Shown: positions 9,912 to 19,173 of the stretch, piece after piece
Layout of the letters: each line of letters opens with the position of its first letter
Position numbering within the stretch: the stretch's first letter is position 1
NCBI RefSeq assembly: GCF_009646095.1
Contig: NZ_CP045725.1
Coordinates: forward strand, 2,852,001-2,916,000
Direction of reading: 5' to 3'
DNA length: 64,000 bases
DNA from: Raineyella fluvialis
GTDB lineage: Bacteria > Actinomycetota > Actinomycetes > Propionibacteriales > Propionibacteriaceae
Translations under genes and position numbers: made by a program
The notes under the pieces: generated by a model
Told to the model about the DNA's origin: nothing
Databases searched by the model: none
The model's input: the letters and a program-made list of their open reading frames with translations, nothing else

Positions 9912-10756
9912 AACGCGCCTCCCTCGTCACCGGCATCGTCCTGGTCCTCGCGACCCTCGTGGTGGCCCTCGTGTCGACCGTCGCCACCCCCTACGATCCG
10001 CTCGCCGTCGTCCCCGAGGCCCGGCTGCTCGCGCCCGGGCCGCAGCATTGGCTGGGCACCGACGGCTACGGCATCGACATCGCGTCGCGGATCATGGTCG
10101 GAGCGCGGATCGCCGTCGCCGTCGGCGTCGTGGCGGTGGCCATCGCCGCCGTCGTCGGCGTCCCTCTCGGGATCGTCGCCGGGATGGTCGCCGCCTCGGG
10201 CACGCGGACCGGTGACCGGCGCGGTGAATGGATGTCGGATCTGGTCATGCGCGCCAACGACATCCTGTACGCCTTCCCGGCGATGCTGCTCGCCATCCTG
10301 CTGGCCGCTGTCTTCGGCGGGTCCACCGGCACGGCGATGGTCGCCATCGGGGTGGCCAACATCCCGCCGTTCGTCCGGGTCGCACGGGCCGCCACGCTGC
10401 AGGTCGCCGTGGCCGACTTCGTCACCGCGGCCCGGGGAGCAGGCATCCGCACCGGCGGCATCGCGGCCCGCCACGTACTGCCCAACATCACACCCGTGGT
10501 GGCGGTCCAGGCCTCGATGGCCTTTGGACTGTCCATCCTCTCCGAGGCGGCCCTCAGCTACCTCGGCCTGTCGACGCCACTGCCGACACCGACCTGGGGA
10601 CGGATGCTGAACGAGGCGCAGGCCTACCTCTACACCGCCCCGATGTTGGCGGTCTGGCCGGGCCTGGCGATCGGTCTGGCGGTGCTCGGCTTCAACCTGC
10701 TCGGGGACGGCCTGCGCGACCTGCTCGACCCGAGACTGCGGGAGAGCGTCCGATGA
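9908..10756 (+). CDS. DppC-type peptide ABC transporter permease
   Basis: 282 residues with an N-terminal helix (VTGIVLVLATLVVALVSTVA), the typical DppC entry WLGTDGYGIDIASRIMVGAR, and further helices including ILYAFPAMLLAILLAAVFGG. The cytoplasmic coupling loop is VADFVTAARGAGIRTGGIAA. The C-terminus GFNLLGDGLRDLLDPRLR is diagnostic of peptide/nickel permeases. Overlaps the genes on both sides by 4 bp. Pairs with the preceding permease to form the membrane channel. Confidence 0.95.
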   Translation: MKRASLVTGIVLVLATLVVALVSTVATPYDPLAVVPEARLLAPGPQHWLGTDGYGIDIASRIMVGARIAVAVGVVAVAIAAVVGVPLGIVAGMVAASGTRTGDRRGEWMSDLVMRANDILYAFPAMLLAILLAAVFGGSTGTAMVAIGVANIPPFVRVARAATLQVAVADFVTAARGAGIRTGGIAARHVLPNITPVVAVQASMAFGLSILSEAALSYLGLSTPLPTPTWGRMLNEAQAYLYTAPMLAVWPGLAIGLAVLGFNLLGDGLRDLLDPRLRESVR

Positions 10757-11687
10757 CCCAGGCCCTCGTCCGGGTCCAGGACCTGAGGATCGCCTTCGGT
10801 CGCCGACGGCGCGAGGCGGTGCACGGACTCTCGTTCAGCATCGCCCCCGGACAGCGCGTCGGTCTCATCGGGGAATCCGGTTCCGGGAAGTCCGTCACAG
10901 GGCTGGCGCTGCTCGGACTCCTGCCCGAGACCGCGAACGTCAGTGGGAGCATCCGGCTGGTGGACCCCCGGGCCGGCGGAGCGACGGTCGAGGTCACCAC
11001 CGCGAGCGATCGGCGCCTGTCCCGATTGCGCGGGGATGCCTACAGCATGGTCTTCCAGGAGCCGATGACGGCGCTCGACCCGACGATGAAGGTGGGCCGC
11101 CAGCTCGGCGAGCTCGTCCTGCTGCACGGCCACCGCACCGGCATCGGCACGCGGGCCAGGGTCCTCGAGATGCTGCGCGAGGTCGCTCTGCCGGACGTGG
11201 AGCGGATCGCCGACAGCTTCCCGCACCAACTCTCCGGCGGCCAGCGTCAACGCGTGCTGATCGCGATGGCCCTGGTCAACCGGCCCGTGCTGACGATCTG
11301 CGACGAGCCGACCACCGCGCTCGACGTCACCGCGCAGGCAGCGGTCCTCGGGGTGCTGGACCGCCACTTCTCCGAGCAGGCGGCCGCCACGCTCTTCATC
11401 ACCCACGACCTGGCCGTGCTGGCACAGTTGGCCGAGGTGGTGATGGTGATGATCGACGGTCACGTGGTCGAGGCCGGGCCCTTGCTCGAGGTCCTGGCCG
11501 ATCCGTGGCATCCCTACACCAGGGGCCTGGTGGCGACCGGCCGCCTCGACCGGGCCACCCCGGGCAGTCGGCTTCCCACGGTCGCCGACCACTTCGACCG
11601 TGCCGCTGGCGTCGACGGCCTGACCCTCGTCCCCGACGACTGGGCCCACTGCGCGGCGGTGGCGGGGCGGCCGGGGGCGCCGCATGA
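10753..11687 (+). CDS. DppD-type ABC transporter ATPase; apparent fusion to next gene is probably a frameshift
   Basis: An ABC ATPase with Walker A GESGSGKS, signature LSGGQRQR, Walker B LTICDEPTTALD, the H-loop TLFITHDL and the oligopeptide-ATPase tail HPYTRGLVATG. As given, the frame reads straight into the next ATPase, making one 583-residue protein. One extra G in the run at 11664-11667 (or 11673-11677) would instead end this gene at the TGA 11685-11687, after GGAAGGAA, just before GAGGAGGTGA, a near-perfect ribosome site for the ATG at 11704. Separate genes are therefore more likely. Energises peptide import. Confidence 0.87.
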
Positions 11688-11703
11688 GCGAGGAGGTGAC
11701 GCG

Positions 11704-12504
11704 ATGACCGAGGAGGCGCTCTACCGCCTGTCCGACGTCGTCCGGCGGTACGGGAATGCTGCCCGACCCGCGGTGGACCACGTGACGCTGGAGGTCCGGC
11801 GCGGCGAACGCCTGGGGATCGTCGGTGAGTCCGGGTCGGGCAAGTCGACCCTGGTCCGGATGATGGCGGCCCTCGACAGGCCGACCAGCGGCAGCATCAC
11901 CTTCAGGGGAACCGAGCTGGCCGGCCGGTCCGAACGGCGGCTCGGCTTCCTGCGGGCCTCGGTCCAACTCGTGTTCCAGGACCCGCGCACCTCTCTCGAC
12001 CCCCGGATGACGGTCGGGTCGAGCATCACCGAGCCTCTGCGGTCCCGCCTCGTCCGTGGCCGCGACAGCGTGCCCGTCGACCGGCGGGCCAGACTCGCCG
12101 AGGTGATGCGGCAGGTGGGCCTGGACCCGGACGACGCCACCAGATTCCCGCACGAGTTCAGCGGTGGCCAGCGCCAGCGCATCGCCTTGGCACGGGCGCT
12201 GGCGCCACATCCCGAGGTGCTGATCGCCGACGAGCCGGTCTCCGCCCTCGACGTCTCGGTCCGTGCCCAGGTACTCAACCTGATCGTGGACCTGGTGGCC
12301 GCCGAGGGCCTGACCCTGGTCTTCGTCAGCCATGACCTCGGGGTGGTGCGCCATCTCTGCGACCGCGTCGCCGTGATGCAGAACGGGAGCGTCGTCGAGG
12401 CCGGGCCGGCCGAGCAGATCTGGACCGCGCCGCGCCATCCGTACACGCAGGAGCTGCTGGCGGCGATCCCTCGGTTGCCCGACCAGGCGGGATTCCAGGG
12501 GTGA
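11704..12504 (+). CDS. DppF-type ABC transporter ATPase
   Basis: 266 residues from the ATG at 11704, preceded by GAGGAGGTGA. Walker A GESGSGKST, Q-loop LVFQDPRTSLDPRMTVG, signature FSGGQRQR, Walker B VLIADEPVSALD and H-loop FVSHDLGVV are all intact. The C-terminus HPYTQELLAAIP is typical of DppF/OppF. Last gene of the operon. Both ATPases keep all catalytic motifs, so they presumably form the heterodimeric motor. Confidence 0.94.
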   Translation: MTEEALYRLSDVVRRYGNAARPAVDHVTLEVRRGERLGIVGESGSGKSTLVRMMAALDRPTSGSITFRGTELAGRSERRLGFLRASVQLVFQDPRTSLDPRMTVGSSITEPLRSRLVRGRDSVPVDRRARLAEVMRQVGLDPDDATRFPHEFSGGQRQRIALARALAPHPEVLIADEPVSALDVSVRAQVLNLIVDLVAAEGLTLVFVSHDLGVVRHLCDRVAVMQNGSVVEAGPAEQIWTAPRHPYTQELLAAIPRLPDQAGFQG

Positions 12505-12551
12505 TGCGTTCCTGATATGGCCTGGGGGTCGTCTCCGCGGGCAGACGCTCC

Positions 12552-12557
12552 TAGACT
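12552..12557 (+). promoter_or_regulatory. -10 box, leaderless serA
   Basis: TAGACT lies 8 nt before the GTG at 12566. No ribosome site precedes the GTG, as expected for a leaderless or near-leaderless mRNA. Confidence 0.5.
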
Positions 12558-12565
12558 CCTTGATC

Positions 12566-13762
12566 GTGAAGGCACTTCTTCTGGAGAACATCCACCAGTC
12601 AGCGGTCCAGGCTCTCGAGGCGTTCGGTATGGACGTGCAGCTCGAGAAGGGGGCGATGGACGAGGACGAGTTGATCGCCGCCCTGGACGGCGTCGATGTG
12701 CTCGGAATCCGTTCCAAGACCCAGGTGACCCGACGCGTCCTCGAGGCCCGTCCCGACCTGATGGCCATCGGTGCGTTCTGCATCGGGACGAACCAGATCG
12801 ACCTGCAGGCCGCCACTGACACCGCCACCGCCGTGTTCAATGCGCCCTACTCGAACACCCGCTCGGTCGTCGAGCTGGCCCTCGCCGAGATCATCGCGAT
12901 GGCCCGCCACCTCACCGACCGCAGCGAGGAACTGCACCGTGGCGTGTGGAACAAGTCGGCGAAGGGCAGCCACGAGATCCGAGGTCGCAAGCTCGGGATC
13001 GTCGGCTACGGCAACATCGGCTCGCAGCTGTCGGTCATCGCCGAGGCAATGGGCATGCAGGTCTACTTCTACGACGTCGTGGACCGGCTCGCCCTCGGCA
13101 ACGCGCACAAGTGTTCCTCGCTCCAGCAGTTGCTCGAGACCGCCGAGGTGATCAGCCTCCACGTCGACGGACGGGAGGAGAACACCAACCTGTTCGGCGC
13201 GGAAGAGTTCGCCATGATGCGCGAGCGGGCGCTGTTCCTGAACCTGTGCCGCGGCTTCGTGGTCGACCTCGACGCGCTGCGCGAGAATCTGTTGTCGGGC
13301 CACATCGCCGGCGCCGCCGTCGACGTCTACCCCACGGAGCCGAAGACCAACGACGAGGCGTTCTCCTCAGTGCTCCAGGGCATCCCGAACGTCATCCTCA
13401 CCCCGCACATCGGGGGATCCACCCAGGAGGCGCAGGAGGACATCGGGCACTTCGTCTCGGGCAAGCTGCTCGACTACGTACGCTCCGGGTCGACCAACAT
13501 GTCGGTGAACATGCCCGAGCTGCACGTCGACAGCCACGTCGGCCAGGCGCGGCTGCTGCACCTGCACAGGAACGTGCCGGGTGTGCTCGCCAAGGTCAAC
13601 GGCGTGCTCGGCGAACACGGCGTCAACATCGAGCGCCAGCAGCTGTCCACCCGCCGTGAGCTCGGCTACGTGGTGACCGACACCCTCGCCCCGCTGGATC
13701 GCGACCTGATCGACGCGCTGCTCGAGATGCCGGAGACGATCCGCCTGGCGACGATCGGCTGA
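12566..13762 (+). CDS. serA: D-3-phosphoglycerate dehydrogenase, E. coli-type with C-terminal ACT domain
   Basis: Catalyses the first step of serine synthesis, oxidising 3-phosphoglycerate with NAD. 398 residues: substrate domain with AIGAFCIGTNQIDLQAA, Rossmann motif GIVGYGNIGSQL near residue 150, catalytic-His segment LTPHIGGSTQEAQ, and an ACT domain (NVPGVLAKVNGVLGEHGVNI) for serine feedback. This is the length and motif set of the enterobacterial enzyme, not the roughly 530-residue actinobacterial form with an extra intervening domain. The GTG start is favoured over the TTG two codons earlier by its distance from the -10 box. Ends 7 bp from convergent hisN. Confidence 0.95.
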   Translation: MKALLLENIHQSAVQALEAFGMDVQLEKGAMDEDELIAALDGVDVLGIRSKTQVTRRVLEARPDLMAIGAFCIGTNQIDLQAATDTATAVFNAPYSNTRSVVELALAEIIAMARHLTDRSEELHRGVWNKSAKGSHEIRGRKLGIVGYGNIGSQLSVIAEAMGMQVYFYDVVDRLALGNAHKCSSLQQLLETAEVISLHVDGREENTNLFGAEEFAMMRERALFLNLCRGFVVDLDALRENLLSGHIAGAAVDVYPTEPKTNDEAFSSVLQGIPNVILTPHIGGSTQEAQEDIGHFVSGKLLDYVRSGSTNMSVNMPELHVDSHVGQARLLHLHRNVPGVLAKVNGVLGEHGVNIERQQLSTRRELGYVVTDTLAPLDRDLIDALLEMPETIRLATIG

Positions 13763-13769
13763 GGACCGC

Positions 13770-14572
13770 TCAGCGGCCCAGCCGCGACAGCACGGCCCCG
13801 TGGAGCAGACCGTTGGAAGCGACGGCGCTGCGACCCACGGGGCCGTCCTGTCCGTCCAGGTTGGTGAACCGGCCACCGGCCTCGGTGACGATCAGGCTGC
13901 AGGCGGCCATGTCGTGCAACTCGAGGTCGGGTTCCGCGGCGATGTCGACCGAACCCTCCGCCACGAGCATGTACGACCAGAAATCGCCGAATCCGCGTAC
14001 GCGCCAGATCTCCCGGGCGAGCTCCACGAAGCTCGTGCCCCGCTCGATGTCGAACCAGCCGGACAACGAGGAGAACGACAACGACGCGTCCGCCAGTTCA
14101 CCCACCGCAGAGACGCGGCAGGAGGCCGTGTGCCGGCCGAGGACGCGGGTCCAGGCACCCTCCCCGCGCGATGCCCACCAGCGCCGACCCAAGGCGGGGC
14201 GCTGACCGCCGCGGTGACGACCTGCGGGCCGTCCATCAGGGCGATCAGCGTGGCCCAGACCGGGACGCCCCGGACGAAGTTCTTGGTGCCGTCGATCGGG
14301 TCGATGATCCAGCGGCGCCGGGCCTCACCGGTGTCGGCCCGCTCCTCCCCGTGCACCGCGTCGTCGGGACGCAGACCGGCGAGCAGTTCCCGCAGGGCGT
14401 CCTCCACCGCGAGGTCCGCATCAGTGACCGGAGTGAGATCGGGCTTGGTGGAGACGGCCAGGTCGAGCGCCTGGAACCGCCCCAGGGAGATCTTGTCCGC
14501 CGCGTCGGCGAGCAGCAGCGCCACCCCCAGATCGTCGTTGACGGGAAAAGCGGGGGCGGGCGTCTCACTCAT
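13770..14572 (-). CDS. hisN: Histidinol-phosphatase, inositol monophosphatase type; frameshift as assembled
   Basis: Removes phosphate from histidinol phosphate in histidine synthesis (actinobacterial HisN type). The N-terminal half shows the family's magnesium-site motifs EERADTG and [12 protein letters not shown]. The frame breaks at the G4 run 14196-14199 (plus strand): one added base turns AVSAPPWVG into [20 protein letters not shown] and carries the protein to the stop at 13770 through [12 protein letters not shown] and [20 protein letters not shown]. Repaired length is about 267 residues, normal for HisN. ATG 14572 lies 6 nt after a -10 box. A general inositol monophosphatase cannot be wholly excluded. 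Confidence 0.87.
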
Positions 14573-14578
14573 GGGCCC

Positions 14579-14584
14579 AGCGTA
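14579..14584 (-). promoter_or_regulatory. -10 box, leaderless hisN
   Basis: TACGCT on the minus strand, followed by 6 nt (GGGCCC) and the ATG of hisN. Confidence 0.5.
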
Positions 14585-14592
14585 TCGGCCGA

Positions 14593-15591
14593 TCAGCCGC
14601 GGTCGTGGCGATGAGCCAGCATGCGCCGGTACGACGCCACCCGCGCCTCGGCCACCGCACCGGCAGCGACCGCGGTGTCGAGGCCGCAGCCGGGCGCCCC
14701 GGCCTCGTGGGTACATCCACGGGGGCAGTCCGAGGTGTGCTCGGCCAGGTCCGGGAAGGCCTCGATGATCGACGCGGGGTGGACGTGGGACAGGCCGAAG
14801 GAACGGACGCCCGGCGTGTCGATCACCCAACCTGCCCGATCGGGCAGTTCCAGGGCCACGGCCGACGTCGAGGTGTGCCGGCCCCGGCCGGTGACGGCGT
14901 TGACGTGGCCGGTCTGCCGCTCGGCCTGCGGGATGAGCCGGTTGACCAGGGTGGACTTGCCCACTCCCGAGTGCCCGACCAGCACGCTCGTGTGGCCGGC
15001 CAGTTCCGCCTGCAGCGGTGCCAGGGACGCCTCGGGGTCGATCACCACGACCCGGACACCCAGCGGTTCGTACGCCGCCCGCAACTCGTCGGGGGAGGCC
15101 AGGTCGGCCTTGGTCAGGCACAGCAGCGGCTCGAGGCCGGCGTCGAAGCCCGCGACCAGGATGCGGTCGATCATGCCGGTCCGGGGTGGGGGATCGGCCA
15201 GGGCAGTGACGATGACGAGCTGGTCCGCGTTGGCGACGATGGGACGTTCGTACGGATCGTCGTCGTCGGCCGTGCGGCGCAGCACGCTGCTCCGCTCGAC
15301 CACGTCGACGATCCTGGCCAGGGTGCCGGCCTCGCCCGACACGTCGCCGTCGAGGTACACCCGGTCACCGACGATGACCCCCTTGCGGCCGAGGACCCGC
15401 GCCTTGGTGGCCACCACCCGGTCCTCACCGCCCTCGACGATGCAGGCGAACCGCCCCCGGTCGATGCCGATGACCCGGCCGATCGGCTTGACCGAGTAGT
15501 CCGGCCTGTCCTTGGTGCGGGGACGGCTGCGCCGCCCCGGCCGGTCGAAGCCGGCGTGGTCGTCGGACTGGATCCCGTAGCGGGGGCTCAC
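14593..15591 (-). CDS. rsgA: Ribosome small-subunit GTPase RsgA
   Basis: 332 residues. An OB-fold region ([20 protein letters not shown]) precedes a circularly permuted GTPase domain: LTKAD (G4) comes before P-loop GHSGVGKST (G1) and DTPGVRSF (G3). The zinc-binding tail is [14 protein letters not shown]. RsgA checks late 30S subunit maturation and is released on GTP hydrolysis. The GTG start overlaps the aroA stop by 4 bp (GTGA), so aroA and rsgA are coupled. The long N-terminal extension in the same frame lies inside aroA and is not used. Only 20 bp separate it from hisN downstream. Confidence 0.95.
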   Translation of the reverse strand: MSPRYGIQSDDHAGFDRPGRRSRPRTKDRPDYSVKPIGRVIGIDRGRFACIVEGGEDRVVATKARVLGRKGVIVGDRVYLDGDVSGEAGTLARIVDVVERSSVLRRTADDDDPYERPIVANADQLVIVTALADPPPRTGMIDRILVAGFDAGLEPLLCLTKADLASPDELRAAYEPLGVRVVVIDPEASLAPLQAELAGHTSVLVGHSGVGKSTLVNRLIPQAERQTGHVNAVTGRGRHTSTSAVALELPDRAGWVIDTPGVRSFGLSHVHPASIIEAFPDLAEHTSDCPRGCTHEAGAPGCGLDTAVAAGAVAEARVASYRRMLAHRHDRG

Positions 15592-16978
15592 CGGCCGGTC
15601 CCGGTCGCCAGCGACCACCAGGCGGAGGGGAAGCTCGGCATCGTCTTGGACGTGCAGCCGATGTCGTCGATCATCACCCCGGACACCACCAGGCCGAGCA
15701 GCGCACCGGCCTGGGCGAGACGATGGTCGGCGTACGCGCCCCACGGGCCGCCGTGCAGCACCGCCGGGCGGAAGACCAAGCCGTCCTCGGTCTGCTCGAC
15801 ATCGGCGCCCATCGACCGGAAGTTGGCCTCCAGAGCGGCGAGCCGGTCGGTCTCGTGGCCGCGGATGTGTCCGACGCCGCGGATCCGGCTGGGGCCCTGG
15901 GTAAGCACCCCGAGGGCCGCGACCACCGGGGTGAGTTCACTGGCGTCCGCGAGGTCGACGTCGAAGCCGTCGAGGTCCCAGTGGCCCGGCCCGGTCACGG
16001 ACAGCGTGCCCGTCCGACCCGCGGGACCAGGCTCCAGATGGACCCGGGCGCCGAGCTGTTCCAGCAGCGGCAGGAGCAGGGCACCCGGCTGGTTGGTCTC
16101 CAGCGGCCAGTGCGGGATCCTGACCGTGCCGTCGGTGACCACGGCGGCCGCGAGGAACGGCGCGGCCGTCGAGAGGTCCGGTTCGATCGCGATGTCGCCG
16201 GCCCGGACCGGGCCGGGCGCGACGACCCAGTGGGCCGGCTCCGGCTCCTCGATCCGCACGCCGTGCTCGCGCAGGATGTCGATCGTCATCTGGATGTGCG
16301 GCAGTGACGGCAGTGTCGGGCCGACGTGCCGCAGGTCGAGGCCGTGGCGGAACCGTGAGCCGCTCAGCAGCAAACCGGAGACGAACTGACTGGAGGCGCT
16401 GGAGTCAATGATCACCGGCCCGCCTGGAAGGTCGGGGCGACCGGTGACGGTGAGGGGGATGCCGAAGGCGCCGTCAGGGATCCCCGCACCCAGGTCGATG
16501 AGGGCATCGAGCAACGGCCGGATCGGCCGCGCGGACATGGCCTGGTCGCCGTGGACGTACGTCCGCCCCTCGGCCATCGCCGTGATCGGGAGCACGAAGC
16601 GAGCGACCGTGCCGGCGAGGCCGCAGTCGATGTCACCCGAGCTGACGAACCGCGCAGGGGGGAGGACGCGCCACACCCCGGCGGCGAGGGGCTGGGCCCC
16701 GTCGGATCCGGGCGTCCCGAAGGCTTCACCGCTGGTCGACCCGTAGAGGAAGCTGGTGTGGATCCGTACGCCGAGGGCCCGCAGCGCGTCGCGCATCAAC
16801 TGCGTGTCGCGAGCGTCGAGGCCGCCGGTGATCGTGGACGGTCCGTCGGAGAGTGCGGCGACCACGAGGGCCCGCGCCGTCGCGGACTTCGATCCGGGGA
16901 TGACCACCTCGAGGTCCAAGGCATGACGCAGCTTCGGGGCCGCCCAGAATCCCTCGGGGTCAGGGCGTGAGCATCCAT
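15588..16978 (-). CDS. aroA: 3-phosphoshikimate 1-carboxyvinyltransferase (EPSP synthase); frameshift near start as assembled
   Basis: Transfers enolpyruvyl to shikimate 3-phosphate in aromatic amino-acid synthesis. The main frame begins only at LDLEVVIPGSKSATARALVV, lacking about 20 expected N-terminal residues. Adding one base to the G4 run at 16956-16959 (plus strand) joins it to ATG 16978 and yields MDAHALTPEGFWAAPKLRHA, ending in the W-x-AP motif usual in actinobacterial AroA. Other motifs: LAGTVARFVLP, HGDQAMSARPIRPLLDAL, SSASSQFVSGLLL, DHRLAQAGALLGL. Lys, Ser and Arg of the substrate loop are present, but the usual Asn before Arg is Ala. Starts 4 nt after doxX. Confidence 0.92.
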
Positions 16979-16982
16979 GGAT

Positions 16983-17558
16983 TCAGGCTGCAAGGCCGCT
17001 CTTCGTCTCCGTCGCGACGGTCCGGATACGCTTGCCGGTGTCCTTGGCGGCTCCCTCGAGGCGCCGCTCGGCCTTCCGGACGGACTTGCGGGCCTTGCGG
17101 CCCTTGGCCTCCAGGTGCCCACGGGCGACCCGGGACCGGTAGCCCAGGCTCGGGCGGCCCTCGGTGTCCTGGGCGGCCAGCAGGACGCCTCCGGTCAGCG
17201 CGATCCTGGTCAGCAGGTCGGGGTCCTTCAGGGCCTTGCGGCCACCGCCGGCCGTGATCAGGTCCTGCACCGTGAAGGCGGCCAGCGTGAGCGCCCCCCA
17301 CCGGCGACCGAGCCCGGTGGACAGTCCGATGCCGGCCGCCACCTCGGCAGCGCCGCGGATCCTCGCCCAGGTGATCGCGTCCTCGGGCAGGTGTGACGCG
17401 ATCGGTTCGGGCGCCACTCGACGCAGGAATGGAGCGACCCGATCCCGGAGCATCGCACCCTGGGCAGTGGTGGAACCTGGGTCGGTGACGCCCTTGACGC
17501 CTTGGGAGATGAAGACGCCGGCGAGCATCGTCCGGGCAACCGCGCGCGAAAGAGCCAT
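16983..17558 (-). CDS. DoxX family membrane protein
   Basis: 191 residues. Hydrophobic segments: residues 7-20 (VARTMLAGVFISQG), about 70-95 (GAAEVAAGIGLSTGLG, ALTLAAFTVQDLI) and about 118-130 (IALTGGVLLAAQD). The start ISQGVKGVTDPG corresponds to the DoxX N-terminal pattern. The last 55 residues are a basic cytoplasmic tail (KGRKARKSVRKAERRLEG). DoxX proteins are linked to thiol and oxidative-stress resistance in mycobacteria; nearness to sigR-rsrA fits but proves nothing. Upstream of aroA on the same strand. Confidence 0.85.
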   Translation of the reverse strand: MALSRAVARTMLAGVFISQGVKGVTDPGSTTAQGAMLRDRVAPFLRRVAPEPIASHLPEDAITWARIRGAAEVAAGIGLSTGLGRRWGALTLAAFTVQDLITAGGGRKALKDPDLLTRIALTGGVLLAAQDTEGRPSLGYRSRVARGHLEAKGRKARKSVRKAERRLEGAAKDTGKRIRTVATETKSGLAA

Positions 17559-17607
17559 GTCTCATTCTTACTGCCTCAGCCTCTGGAGGCCAACCGTGGC
17601 GCGCGGT

Positions 17608-17613
17608 TACCGT
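17608..17613 (+). promoter_or_regulatory. -10 box, leaderless YedK-type gene
   Basis: TACCGT followed by exactly 6 nt (GGCCGC) and ATG. Confidence 0.5.
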
Positions 17614-17619
17614 GGCCGC

Positions 17620-18342
17620 ATGTGCGGGAGATATGCGGCGACGGCCGGGGTGGACGAGCTCGTCGAGGAGTTCGAGATCGTGGAGGTGGGCGACGGGCTG
17701 CCGGGCCCGTCCTGGAACGTCGCCCCCACCGATCCCGTTCCCCTGGTCGTGGAGCGGCTCGTCGCCGGAGCGAGCGCGACAAGGCGGCGGCTCGTCGCTG
17801 CCCGCTGGGGACTGGTGCCCTCCTGGGCCAAGGACACCCGGGGTGCGGCGCGGCTGATCAACGCAAGGATGGAGACGGTGACCGAGAAGCCGTCGTTCCG
17901 CAAGGCCGCGGCCCAGCGGCGGGGACTGCTCCCGGCCGAGGGGTACTACGAGTGGCAGAAGCTTCCGGGCGGACGCAAGCTCCCCACCTTCCTGCACGGG
18001 GACAGCGACCGTACGCTCGCGTTCGCCGCGCTGTTCGAGAACTGGCCAGACCCGGCACTCCCGGAGGACCACCCGGCCAAGTGGCTCCGTACGGTCACCA
18101 TCATCACCACGGCTGCCTCGGATGCCCTCGGGCACATCCATGACCGGACGCCGCTGATCGTCCCGTCCGACCTGCAGCGGGACTGGCTCGACCCGGCGAC
18201 GACGTCCGAGGCCGACGTGAGAGGTCTCCTCGCCTCGATCCCACCGCCGCGGCTGGTGCCGCGCGTGGTGAGTGACCGGGTGAACGCCGTCCGCAACAAC
18301 GGGCCCGACCTGATCGAAGCCGTACGGGACGAGCCGTCCTGA
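17620..18342 (+). CDS. SOS response-associated peptidase family (YedK/HMCES) abasic-site crosslinking protein
   Basis: 240 residues beginning MCGRYA: Cys2, exposed after Met removal, is the residue that forms a thiazolidine crosslink with abasic sites in single-stranded DNA. Other family motifs: SWNVAPTDPVPLV, RWGLVPSWAKD, LINARMETVTEKPSFR, GYYEW and IHDRTPLIVP (the active-site His; family usually HxRMP). The start is fixed by the invariant MCGR and by the -10 box 6 nt upstream. An orthologue sits beside aroA in Mycobacterium (Rv3226c). No LexA-type box is visible upstream. Confidence 0.93.
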   Translation: MCGRYAATAGVDELVEEFEIVEVGDGLPGPSWNVAPTDPVPLVVERLVAGASATRRRLVAARWGLVPSWAKDTRGAARLINARMETVTEKPSFRKAAAQRRGLLPAEGYYEWQKLPGGRKLPTFLHGDSDRTLAFAALFENWPDPALPEDHPAKWLRTVTIITTAASDALGHIHDRTPLIVPSDLQRDWLDPATTSEADVRGLLASIPPPRLVPRVVSDRVNAVRNNGPDLIEAVRDEPS

Positions 18343-18367
18343 CCCGTCGGCGAATCTCCGGCGGGAG

Positions 18368-18393
18368 GGAATAGACCCACCACCGGGATCGTT
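18368..18393 (+). promoter_or_regulatory. SigR-type promoter (GGAAT-N18-GTT) upstream of sigR
   Basis: GGAAT at 18368-18372, exactly 18 nt, then GTT at 18391-18393. This is the consensus of the thiol-stress ECF sigma factors SigR/SigH. The expected transcription start is about 18399-18403, coinciding with the in-frame GTG at 18403. Confidence 0.75.
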
Positions 18394-18402
18394 GCAGAAG
18401 GC

Positions 18403-19173
18403 GTGAGCACAGCCCTTCTCGAACAACCGGTGTCGTGGAGTCTTCCGGCCGCCGGGCTCCCGATGCGGCTAGGCTCGGATCCGATGAGCGAGCCGCATAC
18501 CGACGACACCGCCGACGAGGCGTCCGCCGCGGATCCGTCCGGGCGTGACATCGTCGAGTCCTCAAGCCGGTCCGAGGTCGATCTGGCGACCGAGACCGTC
18601 GAGGAGCGGGCCGCGCGGTTCGAACGCGAAGCGATGCCATACTTGGACCAGTTGTACGGCGCCGCGCTGCGGATGACCCGCAACGCCGCGGATGCTGAGG
18701 ACGTGGTGCAGGATGCGTACGCCAAGGCCTTCGCGTCGTTCCACCAGTTCCGGCCCGGGACCAACCTGAAGGCGTGGCTCTACCGCATCCTCACCAACAG
18801 CTACATCAACACCTACCGCCGTCAGCAGCGGCGCCCGCAGATCAGCGGCGGGGAAGACGTCGAGGACTGGCAGATCGCCCGGGCCGCCGACCACGATTCG
18901 ACGGGCCTGAAGTCCGCCGAGACAGAGGCACTGGAACTGATCCCGGACGGCGACGTCAGTGACGCGCTGGCGCAGCTGAATCCGGAGCGGCGGCTGGCCA
19001 TCTACCTCGCGGACGTCGAGGGCTTCTCCTACAAGGAGATCGCCGAGATCATGGGGACCCCGATCGGCACCGTGATGAGCCGGATCAACCGCGGGCGCAA
19101 GCAGCTGCGCGACCTGTTGGCGGACTATGCCCACGAGCGGGGCCTGGGCCGCTCCCGGGAGGAAGAATCATGA
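18403..19173 (+). CDS. sigR: ECF RNA polymerase sigma factor SigR/SigH (thiol-oxidative stress)
   Basis: Region 2 ([44 protein letters not shown]) and region 4 ([40 protein letters not shown]) are complete. Gene order with an overlapping zinc anti-sigma gene identifies it as the SigR/SigH type, which directs thioredoxin and thiol-redox genes. Two starts are plausible: GTG 18403 (256 residues), which lies 10 nt past the SigR-type promoter, and ATG 18484 (229 residues), where similarity to typical SigR begins. Both may be used, giving a stress-induced long form. Stop overlaps rsrA by 4 bp. Confidence 0.94.
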   Translation: MSTALLEQPVSWSLPAAGLPMRLGSDPMSEPHTDDTADEASAADPSGRDIVESSSRSEVDLATETVEERAARFEREAMPYLDQLYGAALRMTRNAADAEDVVQDAYAKAFASFHQFRPGTNLKAWLYRILTNSYINTYRRQQRRPQISGGEDVEDWQIARAADHDSTGLKSAETEALELIPDGDVSDALAQLNPERRLAIYLADVEGFSYKEIAEIMGTPIGTVMSRINRGRKQLRDLLADYAHERGLGRSREEES

